64,000 nucleotides of DNA from Ceratopteris richardii (Eukaryota > Streptophyta > Polypodiopsida > Polypodiales > Pteridaceae): NCBI GenBank assembly GCA_020310875.1, contig CM035432.1, positions 92,701,018-92,765,017 of the forward strand. Reading direction: 5' to 3'. Positions 9,407-20,399 of the stretch are shown here, piece by piece (within the stretch, counting starts at the first letter, position 1; each line of letters begins with the position of its first letter). The notes under the pieces are model-generated. The model did not search any database and was not told the origin of the DNA. It saw only the letters and a program-made list of their open reading frames with translations. A program made the position numbers and the translations under genes.

Positions 9407-9985
9407 AGAGCTATCCAAATCACAAATTATAAGCTATGTAATCTCAATGTTCTAAACAAACTATGAACCTAAATACAGTACTTGAACAAAAGAAAATTCA
9501 GCCAATATAAGTTCAAATTTGAACATCGACTCTCCAAAATAATAGAAAATATATACCTTTTCTGAGTTCTTATTTATACCTGCAAATAAAGTGTCAAAGC
9601 ACATCAGAGGAGTACTCTTAGACTCTACATCAAAATTAAAGCTACTAAACAAATTAGATATGTGCAATACATAAAAATTGCTCTCCAAATCTAAATCACA
9701 AATCAAGAGCTATGTAATCTTGATTTTCTAAACAAAGTGTGAATCTAAATACACTACGTGCACAAAAGAAAATTCAGCCAAAAAATTTAGATTTGTATAC
9801 AAGTTCAAATATGAACAACAATTCTCTAAATTAATAGAAAAATATAGCTTTTTTGAGTTTTTATTTATACCTGCAAATAAAGTGCCAAAGCACATCAGAG
9901 GAGTACTCTTAGTCTCTAAATCAAAAAAATAAGGCTACTAAAAATTAGCTATGTGCAGTACATAAAAATTACTCTCCAAATCAAA
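9407..9985. repeat. tandem duplication, period about 276 bp
   Basis: Two diverged head-to-tail copies start at about 9431 and 9709. They share AAAAGAAAATTCAGCC, TTTATACCTGCAAATAAAGTG, AAAGCACATCAGAGGAGTACT and GTACATAAAAATT(G/A)CTCTCC. Non-coding; no function inferred. Confidence 0.85.
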
Positions 9986-10899
9986 GTGATTGGCTGACCT
10001 AAAACTGAGACTTTAACAAATCTATAGTAACTGAAAGTAATTTTTATTGTGCACATGTAAGCAACAAATAAAGTAGTAATGTGCAGAAATTTATGAGTAT
10101 TAATGACTAAGAATTCGCTAGTATGCAACAAATTGACTAAGGCTGAGTGAAGATGATCAAGAATCGAGCAAGAGGTGAGCATGAAGTGGCAAAAGAAGAG
10201 ATGGGCCAAGAGCTTCCTACAAGAAGTGATAACTTACAAATAAAACTCACAACAAGAAGGTAGATCAATACTTAACTCTTCCCCTCTTTTCTATGCAAAG
10301 GCTAGCTCTACCAAACCTTGCAAGCCCTTCTCTATACCAAATTGGCAGCCAGGATACACAAATAAATAGCACACCTAAACAAGAGAAAACAACACAAGAT
10401 ACACATATTATGGAAAAAAGTTACTATGCTCCAATTAATGGTCAAGATACACAAGATGATCGTATGCTCCAAATACAACAAAAGAAATATACTCACAACT
10501 CATAAGAATCAAAGAGAGCAAGTGAATGGTAAGGGAAGTAAGGCTATGAAAAGGCTTAGGCTCAATATAGATTCCAAAAGCAACCTCTCACCAGAGTATG
10601 AGCACGTCTAAGTGTAGGAGCATATCTCAAAGAGTGATAGCACACTCTAACTCCTCCAAACCTTCATGTGGCACACCTCCGCCAACTGCATGAAAGAGCT
10701 TAACCTCCTCCAATAGAGCATATGTGAGAGGAAGACCCTCAATGGCTTGATGTAAAAGTGAGATGAGGTCACGAGCTTATATAGATTGATAGGACAATCA
10801 GCTTCCCTTCTTTTCCTCAATGTAAAAGCTCAATTAACACTCACGTAGAGAGCTCAATGATTTGCATAGATCTATTTTTAGTGTTTTTCTAATGATGAT
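9986..10899. other. no recognisable gene; LTR-like minus-strand texture
   Basis: No frame longer than about 90 codons is credible. On the minus strand a TATATAAGCTCGTG element near 10770-10785 followed by CT-rich DNA is reminiscent of an LTR promoter, but no matching repeat partner is visible. Confidence 0.4.
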
Positions 10900-11240
10900 G
10901 TGGATAAGTTTGGGGTATTGGACCAAAAGTGGGGGTGCTAGCACTTTATTGTTACATGTGACAATTTTGGTACTTTTCTATAAATTGTGGACCGAATTAT
11001 AAGCGAGTTATATGGGCATTTGACTTTTTGGCCAAAAATTAGGGTTTGACTTTTAGTGATGATTTTGATACTTTTTGGGCAAGGAATATTAACCATTTTT
11101 TACCATTTTCTCAACTGAATCTAACTTCGATCTATAATAAAAGCGAAACATAATGTTCATGAATATATACAATGTTTGAGAATTCATAACCTAATATATA
11201 TACAATTAAGATCTATCATATTTCCAAGCTTGTAAGAGTC
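10900..11240 (+). repeat. dispersed repeat R1, copy 2 (empty site)
   Basis: Colinear with 4544-5010 but lacking the 95-bp block. It reads GGGGGTGCTAGCAC at 10931-10944 where copy 1 reads GGGGGAGTTCG, the insertion, then GTTCGCAC. Confidence 0.75.
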
Positions 11241-11389
11241 ATTTGGTGACTTAGCCTTAGTTTTCGGAGCAAAGGGAAAAGACACAGATAAAGGCAAAAG
11301 TAAAAATGGTTCTACTCCAATTTTAGTTCTGCTTCCAAATCAAAGATAAAAGTGATTTGAGTGATTGTACGGATACAAAATCTTATTAG

Positions 11390-11940
11390 AAAGAGGCTTA
11401 TAAAGAGAAAAATTGTTTCTATTATAAAAAACCAACCCATTACATAAGTCAATACAGACTTTATTTAGCAAAACAAAAGAAAGAATCTCGTAATTATGTG
11501 GACAATGAGGACCAAAAATCTAAGAAATGAGTTGAGAGTTCAAACACCATAAATGACTTTGATGAAGACTTTGTGTTCTCCACAAATCATGAAGAGTTAT
11601 CTCTAGAAAAGTTTGTGTTTGGTTGTTTGATAGTGGTGCTTCTAAGCATATCACTTCTTACCTTAGCTTATTTGCATCCATCACATCTTCAAAACCTAAT
11701 TTGATGGTTTTGTGTGCAAAATAACTAGAATCTTCTAGGACATGGTATAGGACCAGCCTATATTAAGACTCTGCATGATAGGCCATATCATCTCTTTGAA
11801 GTTCTTCATGTGCCAAACGTTTCCAAGAATTTAATTTATATATCTTCACTATTAAAAGATACTCAGAGTGTTACATTTGATTTGGATAAATGCATCATAT
11901 TTGATAAATAAAAAAGAGCAATGTTATTTTTTGGTACTCT
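11390..11940 (+). pseudogene. copia gag C-terminus and protease remnant
   Basis: The plus strand encodes a degenerate zinc knuckle (NCFYYKKPTHYISQY near 11410), an acidic SSNTINDFDEDFVFS segment, then, after a frame slip, the protease active-site block WLFDSGASKHIT (about 11620-11655). Further frame breaks follow, with copia protease-like residues up to about 11920. Same family as the minus-strand gag at 8030-9000. Confidence 0.75.
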
Positions 11941-11956
11941 GTAAAAATCTTTTTGT

Positions 11957-12400
11957 GCTTAGATTACCAAGTGCTCCGAAAATATGTGATTCTAAGTGAA
12001 ATAAAAGAAAAAATCTTTTGTATGTACTTGTGAATGTACAAGCCTTGTTTTTAATTTTTCTTCTTAAGTCATGATCATATGTGCTTAGATTTTCTTTTGC
12101 TTAGATTACCGAGTACTCCGAAAATATATGATTCTATAAGGGAAATAAAAGAAAAAAACTTTTGTATGTACTTGTGGATGTACAAGCCTTGTTTTTTATT
12201 TTTCTTCTTAAGATATGAACATATGTGATACGAATCTTGCAACTCATCATGCATATGAGAGTTTTCACTTCTAATACTTCCCAATATCTTGGAACTTCTC
12301 AAAACTCAAAGTTCATGGCACATGCATATGAGAGTTTATTCACTACTAATACTTCCCAACATCTTGGAGCTTCTCAAAACTCAAAGTTTCTTAGACTTCA
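11957..12400. repeat. two adjacent short tandem duplications
   Basis: A 142-bp period duplication starts GCTTAGATTACC at 11957 and 12099 and shares CTTTTGTATGTACTTGTG and GTACAAGCCTTGTTTTT. A 73-bp period duplication starts GCATATGAGAGTTT at 12251 and 12324 and shares TAATACTTCCCAA and CTCAAAACTCAAAGTT. Both lie in decayed retrotransposon DNA. Confidence 0.85.
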
Positions 12401-12545
12401 AAGGAAGAAGTAATTTTTAATGTATTTTTGGAGACAATATCTATTATACGCATCTTGAGATCTATCGAATGATTTTATTATGCTTTGGATATGTACTTTG
12501 TTGGTTTCTTGGCTCACAATTAATATAGAGACAGTGAGAAAATAG

Positions 12546-14251
12546 CACAATCATTAGGGGATGGGGACGGGTCCCAAGAACGATGGTGTCCCAAGGATGG
12601 GGACAAAGCCTAGGGTGTCCCAGGGATGTGTCCCCGGGACGGCAATTAAAAAATGTTGATTTTGTCAAGATAATCAAATGAAAGTCATGTACAATGAACT
12701 CTTCAATATATGAAATGAGCAATCAAGAGAAAACCATGGAAAAAAGGTGTTTTTTAAGTATAAACAATGAACATATAGGAAACACCTTGAGTCTTTGATA
12801 GTTGAACATTCCAAGTCAATGCAAGAGTGGACATCAGATTCCGGAAACTTACAAGTGATAAGTCATATGTATTTCATCATGTCAAAAAAAAAAAGATTCT
12901 ACATCATCATCATCATCATCATATCAAAAAGATGTTACATCATCAGAACAAAAAGATCTTACACCATACGATCGATCGACAAAAAAAACTACATATGATG
13001 GGAACATAAATGACAAATGTAAAAGACAACAACATAAATATAATGACTATGGAGAATTCAAGTGGGAAGTCACAATGACACACTCATTTTCTACAACCCA
13101 ATTAGTGGTTGCTCCATCTTCATGTTCTTCATTTGCCACTTGGTCAGATCCATGCTCAACCTCCCATTCTCTGAAAAGATTTCCTTCCATGCATTGCATC
13201 CAACGAAGCATCCTCAAATTTGCACTAACAAACACAAGATCAGTAGCACACTACACCCCAAGCATGTTCCTCTTCTTAGCGGCTACATGTCCATACACAC
13301 TGCATAGCTGCTTAAGGAAACTTGTGGTGCAAGTCTGACTAAGCAATCGAATAGCCGATTGTTGAAGCTCTAGACCATCAAATCCAAAATCCTTCCTCCA
13401 TATGGGAGCACCAACACATAATCTATCCACTTGGGCATTTGCACATGCATATGAAGCATCTTTCCTTGTTCTATATTTGAATAGCTGATCTCTTATAAGT
13501 CATCTAGCCGTACTGGGACAAATCTTTCTAATATAATCCTCCATCCATTAGCCATCTCTAGATCTGCATATTGCTTTTTATCTTGGAATTCTAGATCCAA
13601 CATGTAGGTTGCTACATGAAATGGGGAGTAGTATGCATCCCATCTGCTAACAGAAATAGCTGAAATTTCTTCATACCTATCATTGTCTTTCGCCAATGTT
13701 TTAAGTGCTTCAATTGTGTGATCTATCGCTTCATATATTTTACCAATGCATGGCTCCATGAAATCCACAAATTTCAATAAGTGCCTTCTAAATTGCCTTT
13801 TTGTCCAAGCAGAAGCCTTTGGCATCCTCGCAAATTCATCACTCAATAAAAACCCTCTTTAAGACACAACTACATTTCACTTCTCAGTCTAACATGGTGA
13901 AATTATATGCAAACCTTGTGTCTGAGTACTTGAGCAAAGCAAGAGTAGATCTCTTGCTAAACTCATTCTTCACACGAGTATGGTTGTTGATGAAGCTAAC
14001 CAATGAATTTGCCTCATTGATTAAGATAAAGGTCAACCCTTGGATATGCAAGGGTGAAGATGGCTCAAGCCTTCACTCATATAGGATGCTTCTAATGAAG
14101 GCTCTAAATGAGCTTGTGGCTTGAAGAGCTGAAGTACGGGCTATTTATGCTTGTGTATGGGCTAAAGAAGCTTTTAGATGTCCTTAAAAAAAGGTGCGGA
14201 GCCGGGGAACGGCATCCCTAGGAGCCGAGGATGCATCCCCCTATTACTTTG
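12546..14251 (-). mobile_element. hAT-superfamily DNA transposon
   Basis: A 1,706-bp insertion with terminal inverted repeats (left CACAATCATTAGGGGATG; right, inverted, CAAAGTAATAGGGGGATG; 13 of 18 identical), flanked by a perfect 8-bp duplication gaaaatag (12538-12545, 14252-14259). Eight-base duplications define hAT elements. It encodes a decayed hAT transposase on the minus strand. The left subterminal 90 bp carries repeated GGGAC/GTCCC motifs. Deleting the element restores a continuous LTR sequence, which independently confirms the borders. About half the usual length, so internally deleted. Confidence 0.92.
13047..13846 (-). pseudogene. hAT transposase, truncated and broken
   Basis: The minus strand encodes the middle and C-terminal parts of a hAT transposase. 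The 13846-13493 segment contains the catalytic-domain motif SRWDAYYSPFHVATYMLD (compare RW...PLHxAAYxLNP of the family). After a frame break the dimerisation domain follows: WRKDFGFDGLELQ, AIRLLSQTCTTS (compare AIRILSQTCSSS) and KKRNML, a TAG stop, then LVFVSANLRMLRW and an acidic tail ending near 13047. The N-terminal BED zinc finger and most of the RNase H-like core are missing. The W of the usual CERNW motif is lost. Non-functional. Confidence 0.85.
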
Positions 14252-14572
14252 GAAAATAGAGACAAGATGGAGAACAAACAAGACATGAGCTAGAGAAAGG
14301 AGTCAAGCTCCAAATATATTTCAGATATAACAATGATGAAGTACATGAAACTACAAGGTAGCATGAAGAATATGCTTGAGATACAAGCTCTCCATAACTC
14401 CACACCTCCATAGCTGAAGGTAAGCTCCTCCAAAAAATAAATAAGTTGTAAAGCTTCAGCACACTTTGTTGAAGATGAAGAAATCACACCTCCACCTCTT
14501 GCAAATGGAAGAAGATTATCTTCCCAGGCTCTCCATGAGCTCTAAGTTGATGAATTCTAAATTATAGGCCAT

Positions 14573-14584
14573 GCCTTTATATAG
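14573..14584 (-). promoter_or_regulatory. TATA box of the solo LTR
   Basis: On the minus strand CTATATAAAGGC lies within the LTR, upstream (in LTR orientation) of the CT-rich R/U5-like part. It fits a Pol II TATA box driving retrotransposon transcription. Position-based inference only. Confidence 0.5.
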
Positions 14585-15061
14585 TTTTCCATACATGCTT
14601 TTCATAGCTTTTAATAGTGCGAAAAGCTAAAAATCAAGGCTTTGCAATTTACAAACGTTAATTCCGAAAATTATAGAAACCCTAATTTAGATTTCTTTTA
14701 ATATTATTTTTTATATTATTGACCATATAATATGATAAATAATAATTTTTTCTTATAAAAAAGTGCTTTTCATGCTCAAAAGAAGCTTTTCATTGTTTTT
14801 CATAAGTTTGTCCTAAAATTAGGGTTTTGACTTTTGACCTTCGATATGGTTCAAAATATCCAAGTGTTATAGCATTGTAAAGCTCTTGCTGAGCACTTTC
14901 ACAACATATAATTAAACATTTCTGCACATTTTGACTATTTTGACATGATTTGACCAACTTTTGACCATATGTTGACCATTTGTATGGGACCTGCTTTAAC
15001 CTACCGATGGGCTCCCTTAGTAGAGGGTTACCCAATAACATCATCTTTTTTTTACATACTT

Positions 15062-16063
15062 CGCTTTGGAATTTTAGAAGAAGACTTTTACTTCAACTTA
15101 CTTTGAAGTACTTACCAATTGAGAGATTCATACCTCATAAAAATTTCTTTAGAAGAAGGAGAATGGAAAGATCATAAGATCTTTCTAAAACTACATCCTA
15201 CTCCCATGCCTTAGACAATTAGAATTAAGAGGGGAAAAAAAGGGATTTTATTAAATTCATTACTTCTAATTGTATATATTAACATAACATTGTACATATA
15301 CTCAACATTCATAACTTAACTTGTAATTCAGGTCAAATTAGGTTTTAGGCCAAAACTAGTCAAAAGATTAGATTAAAAAATCGGATCAAAACTTTCTTCA
15401 ATCTATTATCTAACTATATATTCATGTAGTACTTCTTGAAAGCTTTCCATTGGTACCAAATGCTTCTTATAAAACCTCTAAAATCAATCCCAAAACCATA
15501 GCCCTAAATGTATTGCAAAACCCTAGTTTGTAGGAAAGTCAAAGATGCTTGAGTCAAAGTCACCATTTCTCAAAAAATGGTGTAGACGAGAGACCCGAGA
15601 CCTCTTCTAGGAAGAGGAGTACATGCACCTCTCGGGTCACCTTCTACTCAAAGGGGGGTTCTCCTTAGGAAAGTATACCTTGTAACATGCATGTACAAAG
15701 AGACACTTCATAAATACCCAACTCCTCGAGAGGGTACCGGTATAGGGAGAACAAAGAGCATCAAATGGGTTCACAAGAATAACACAACTCAAAACTACAT
15801 CGATTGTATCATACAAAAGGTAGGAAGTTTACTTCAGTAGGTGACATGGCACACAACCTGAATAACCACATACTAATTCCCCTTTTGCCACTTGCCCACC
15901 CCTGAGGTTACCAGCTCAGTCACTCTTACTAGCAAGGCTATCTTTCTATTTGCAAGAGTAGTAAGAGATAGGGTGAGTGGATGTGGACATGGGGGTCTCC
16001 CAATTTTCAAGGGCTAGTGTATGAGGAGTGGGTCTCCAAATTTTGGGGTTGCAAAGTTTTCAA
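15062..16063. other. no recognisable gene; hairpin cluster at 15562-15638
   Basis: AT-rich sequence without a credible reading frame. The flanks of the solo LTR join cleanly here (CTTTGG on either side), so this is the pre-insertion target. It contains the inverted-repeat cluster described among the findings. Confidence 0.6.
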
Positions 16064-16250
16064 GGGTGAGTGGGAGTGGAATTACAAAATTGGGTGAGTG
16101 GGAGTGGCCTAACAAAATTGGGAGAGTGGAGTGGTCTAACATTATAGGGAGAGTGGAAGTGACCTAACAAAATTGGGCGCATGGAGTGGCCTAATAAAAT
16201 TGGGCCAGTGAAGAGGCCTAACAAAATAGGGAGAGTGGGGTGAAGGGAAA
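16064..16250 (+). repeat. imperfect minisatellite, about 30-bp unit
   Basis: Six to seven diverged copies of a unit close to GAGTGGCCTAACAAAATTGG, with variable length (about 27-35 bp), directly upstream of the Copia-A 5' LTR. Not coding. Confidence 0.8.
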
Positions 16251-16257
16251 AGTGGGT

Positions 16258-16548
16258 TGTTACCGTTAGTGTCCATGTGAAAGACCGAATAGCCGCTGGA
16301 CACTTTTGTATATGTTCTTTAATAAAATATATAGTGGCCTGGTCAACCATAGACTCTAAGTTTGACCACATTTGTACGAGCTAAGAAATCTATGTTTGTG
16401 GTATGTGTACTGTGTGTTTTTTGTGTGTTGTATAACCCTATGCGGAGTATTGTTTGCGGTGCCGAAATTCGGGTTTCTACAGCAAGGGTATCATTGCGGA
16501 GCTCTCGAGAACGAGTCTACCATCGTGCATCGCCAAAGAGATACTTCA
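16258..16548 (+). repeat. Copia-A 5' LTR and primer site
   Basis: It starts TGTTACCGTTAGTGTCCATG and ends GATACTTCA. The primer site TGGTATCAAAGC follows one base later (16550-16561), differing from the usual copia site by one base. It shares the TTTAATAAAATATATAGTGG block (a plausible poly(A)-signal area) with 42902-43163 and 22120-22264. Confidence 0.85.
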
Positions 16549-17895
16549 GTGGTATCAAAGCATTTCGACACAAAATCTTTGTTCATTTCGTGTGAACGAA
16601 GTGAGCATCCACCCACCGAAAGCTTTCTCCAAGGCTTACGGCTAAGAAGGCGATCAAGGCATAGACCTTGGCATACCTTGTCATCCGAGTCACCGATGTC
16701 AATGCTGGCGTCATTAGTTGCACGCGAGGGAGGACCTCAATGATCAAGGAAGACAGAGGTTCCCGATACTTTCTGGGAGGTCACCCATCCCAATATTGTC
16801 CCCCCCAAAGCTCGCTTAACTGGCAATCTCTTGCCACTAAGCTACACTCTTTTGGTGTTTTAAGAAGGGGAAAGACTAAAGTTAACATTACCTTGAACAC
16901 ATTTTGAGCCCTCAAAGCTTATTCTTTGCTTTCAAAGCATGTTTTGAAGCATTTTTGGGGTGATTTTTGGAGTCATTTTGGAGTCCTTTTGTGCATAGTT
17001 CTCGTTACACAGGTTCAAGAACATCACGAAGAGTGCTCTTTTGTACTTCTCCGATCACAAATATTCATCTTTCGGGCTGTGATTTCAGCCACATTCGTAA
17101 ATCTATAGATTTCTTGAAACATTTTCAGTTGTGGTGGGAGAAGCCACCATAAATTTATTCAAGTTTTTTAGCCTAAAGAACAGAGTTGACAAACACTTGC
17201 AAATGTTATTGGCTAGTGTTTGGGCTGCGAATTCAATCTTTTCAGTGCCATTTTACTGCATATATTGAGCTCAAACACACTACGTACGCTTCTGTGGATA
17301 TCGTTTATGTACGTCCATGTGGTCATTGATATAGCGGTTATGTTTTTGCACAAAGCCTTTTACGTTTGATAAAGAGAGTTGTGGTGAGGTTTTCTTAACT
17401 GGACAACATCCAGATGTCGGGGTCTCTTCAGTGATGCACGTGGAACACTTACCTAGTCTCGCCATAAGAGATGTATGATGGTTGTTCATAAGTGCTCAGT
17501 AAGCCTAGTTTGCTTCTTTCGGGTAACTGATTATATGCAGTGGAGTCAGTGATTCACTATGCACGTTAACATGTCAGTATTTGTAGTTTAATGAGATTTT
17601 GACATTGGTCATGTGCTCATTTTGCAGAGAATACTTTGACAAATTCTTTTTCAGATTTTTGGTTTTGTCAACTATATAGTGGTCGTCGATTTGCTCCTTG
17701 ATACGCTTATTGGTGTGAGCACATTTATTCTCACATAATCCTTTTCCTTGATCATTATTGTTCATTAACTCATTTTTTTGGGAAGACTTTGCTGAATTTT
17801 TTCCCAAAATCTGACACTTGGTCTCCCTTTTTTAAGCCTTAACGGTGTTTGGACTCTTTTAGCTCCATTATCATTCAATTGAATTCTCTATCATC

Positions 17896-18650
17896 ATGGC
17901 ATCAGAGGTCTCAAGCACGTCTGGTGGATTAGGATCTAGTGCCGATGTTTCGAGGAGGATCTATAACTTGCGAGGCAAAGACCATTTTGAGATCCGAAAA
18001 TTTGATGGCACAAACTTTGCTCTATGGAAGAACCAAATTAAAGATGTGCTGATTCAGAGGAGATAGTGGAAACCACTAAATGGAATCTAAAAGAAGCCTG
18101 CTGATATGGATGATACTGATTGGATGAGTTGGATGAAATGGCCAGGTCTACCATTCGATCGCACCTGTAGATAATGTTTACTTTATAGTATTGAAAGTGC
18201 AGATGAGCTTTGGAAGAAGTAATGCAATACATATGAAAAAGAAAAGGCATCAAATAAAGTATCTGACGAGAAAGTTATATGACCTTCGAATGAAGGACAC
18301 AGATAGTGTCCTTGCTCATCTAAATGAGTTTGATGCTATATTCTCCCAGTTACAGGCTCAAAAAATGGAGATGGATGATGAAATGAAAGCAGTCTTGTTA
18401 TTATGCACCTTGCCATCATCATGGGATACGTTTTACACAGCTATTAGCAATAGTGCACCTCGTGGTAAACTAGCCAATGATAACATATGTGGAGCACTCT
18501 TGAGTGAGGAGATTCGTAGAAAATCTATGGTTTGCACTCAGAAAGGAGATGCATATAATGTACGTGATTCTTACCAAGAAAAGAATCAGCAACGTGGACA
18601 AGGAAGAACAAGAAAAAGAATGGTCAACAGAATAAGAGTATAAGTAAATC
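17896..18650 (+). pseudogene. Copia-A gag
   Basis: The ATG at 17896 opens the plant copia gag: a Ser/Gly-rich head, the DHFEIRKFDGTNFALWKNQIKDVL motif, then a UBN2 capsid-like domain recognisable from LYDLRMKDTDSVLAHLNEFD and MKAVLLLCTLPSSWDTF. At least two nonsense codons (TAG at about 18066, TAA at about 18090) and small deletions near 18120-18230 break it. The intact homologue is 44507-45286 in Copia-B, which fixes the start codon. Confidence 0.85.
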
Positions 18651-19002
18651 AAGGAAGAAGGATATGAAATGCCGTTATTGTCACAAGAAAGGACACATGA
18701 AGAAAGATTGTTATGCATTAAAGAATGCTAAAGGTAAAGGACAGAATGTTGATGGGCATGTTAAACAGCTACCTGCACCATCTTCCTCGACTGTGAAGAT
18801 TGAAAAAATTAGTGCTATTTCTAATGATATAGATGCGTTGACACTTGATAGTACTGTGCCCACTGAGGCTCTTATGGCTGATTCTCTTTCCCACACGTGG
18901 TTGCTAGATTCTGGTGCTTCTTTCCATGGGAAACCACATAGAGAATGGTTCTATAATTATGTAGCAAAGTCTCTTGGTACCGTGAGACTTGGTGACTCGT
19001 GA
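18651..19002 (+). pseudogene. Copia-A zinc knuckle and protease
   Basis: CRYCHKKGHMKKDC (18667-18708) is a CX2CX4HX4C zinc knuckle. It is followed by a Lys/Gly linker and the aspartic protease active-site block WLLDSGASFH (about 18899-18928). A TGA interrupts the frame at 19000. In Copia-B the zinc knuckle is the very segment missing at the Gypsy-1 insertion. Confidence 0.85.
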
Positions 19003-20150
19003 CGTTGTGGGGATTGGAGATGTGGTTATGCAATTCATAGATGATTCAAAATTTACTATGCATAATGTATACCATGTACCTTAGTTATCACGTAGTTTGA
19101 TGTCGGTTGGTCAACTTGGTGACCTTGGTTATAAGGTAGTTTTATATGCTAAGTCATTTCGCATATCAAAGGGCAATATGGTTATTGCAAAAGGAAGCAA
19201 TATTGGCTCACCTTATCCTTTATTTGTATCACAGAAAGAACACTTGTTAGCTATTACTTTACAGCCTATGGCTTGTATTGGCATGGCCGTTTGGGCCACA
19301 TATGTCGTTGTGGAATGGAAAATCTTTCTCGTTCTAGCTACTTACCTCTGATATCTTTCTCTGATTTTTCATTTTGTGAGCATTGTCAATATGGAAAGCA
19401 AACTAGGAATGTGCATAAAACACACATTGACTCTTAAATTCAGACTTCTCGTTCGTTCATACAGATGTGTATGGTCCTATGCCCACAAGGTCATTAGGTG
19501 GTTCTCTTTACTTTATCACTTTCAGAGATGATGCTACTAGAAAAGTCTGGGTATATCCTTTCAAATTGAAGGATGACGTATTCCCTATTTTCAAAAAATG
19601 GCTTGCTTCAGTTCGGACCGAAAAAGGAACTAAGCTCAAAGCTTTACATTCAAATAATGGGGGTTGAGTATAGCTCACATGAATTCAACCTTTTTTGTCA
19701 ATCTAAAGGAATTCATAGAGAGTTTATAACTCCTTATACCCGAGTACAGAATGGTGTAGCTGAAAGTATGAATAGAACTATTCAAAATAGAGTAGTTTCT
19801 ATGCTACATCATGCAAACCTTTCACAAGGCTTTTGGGCAGAAGCTGTATTGACTACAGTTCATGTGAATTAACCTTTCACGTAGTACTGCCAAAGGTCTG
19901 AAAGTGGCACAAGAGTTATGGACAAGGAAGCCATGATCATCTTCGAGTTTTTGGTGTGAAGCATATGTTCATATACCCAAGAATCTTAGACAAAAGCTGG
20001 ATCATAAGTCAAAGAAATGCATTTTTCTTGGATATGGTCGAGAAAGATAATTTAGATATCGCTTATGGGATCTTGAAACACGGTCAATGATGAGAAGTAG
20101 TGATGTCATTTTCAATGAATCTAAGATGCATAAACAACCCATTAAAGAGG
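19003..20150 (+). pseudogene. Copia-A integrase
   Basis: Copia integrase motifs appear in shifting frames: WHGRLGHICRCGMENL (HH of the HHCC zinc domain, near 19280), CEHCQYGKQTRN (CC, near 19378), GPMPTRSLGGSLYF, the LHSNNGGVEYSSHEF block, TPYTRVQNGVAESMNRTIQ (third catalytic Glu), HHANLSQGFWAEAV, then FGYGRE and RSSDVIFNESKMH. The middle Asp block reads HSNNG rather than RSDNG, so the catalytic triad is incomplete. Several frameshifts. Confidence 0.82.
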
Positions 20151-20324
20151 TTTAAGCGAGAAGAGTGGTGTTTGAAGATACTAATCCTCTAGTTCGCATG
20201 AATAAATTAGTGATGTCATTTTCAATGAATCTAAAATGCATAAACAACCCATTAAGGAGGTTGAAGTGAGAAGAGTGGTATTTGAGGATACTAATCCTCA
20301 AGTTAGCATGCACATAGGGATGCT
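20098..20324 (+). repeat. 112-bp tandem duplication inside the integrase-RT linker
   Basis: GATGTCATTTTCAATGAATC recurs at 20102 and 20214. The duplicated units share GCATAAACAACCCATTAA and GAGAAGAGTGGT(G/A)TTTGA(A/G)GAT. Copia-B has a single copy at this place, so the duplication is specific to Copia-A. Confidence 0.9.
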
Positions 20325-20399
20325 CAAGAGAATGTCCGATCAAATTAGTCTGCAAATATTCCTGTTCATCAACCATTGAGATGCTCTACACATGGTTTG

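Larger units (their letters stand above)
12499..15056 (-). repeat. solo LTR of copia family E, split by a hAT transposon
   Basis: On the plus strand the block starts TGTTGG and ends TTTACA (inverted TGTAAA...CCAACA) and is flanked by a perfect 5-bp duplication tactt (12494-12498, 15057-15061). Removing the hAT insertion and one copy of its 8-bp duplication leaves about 844 bp. The part at 14252-14540 joined to 12499-12545 matches the plus-strand LTR at 6230-6612. There is no internal region or second LTR inside the duplication, so this is a solo LTR formed by LTR-LTR recombination. Confidence 0.85.

Noticed and set aside
12895..12925. A short poly-His run encoded by a CAT repeat
   Set aside because: Simple trinucleotide repeat inside the hAT element on the strand opposite the transposase.
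16253..16257. tgggt as a target duplication of Copia-A
   Set aside because: The 3' LTR is truncated, so there is no right-hand flank for comparison.
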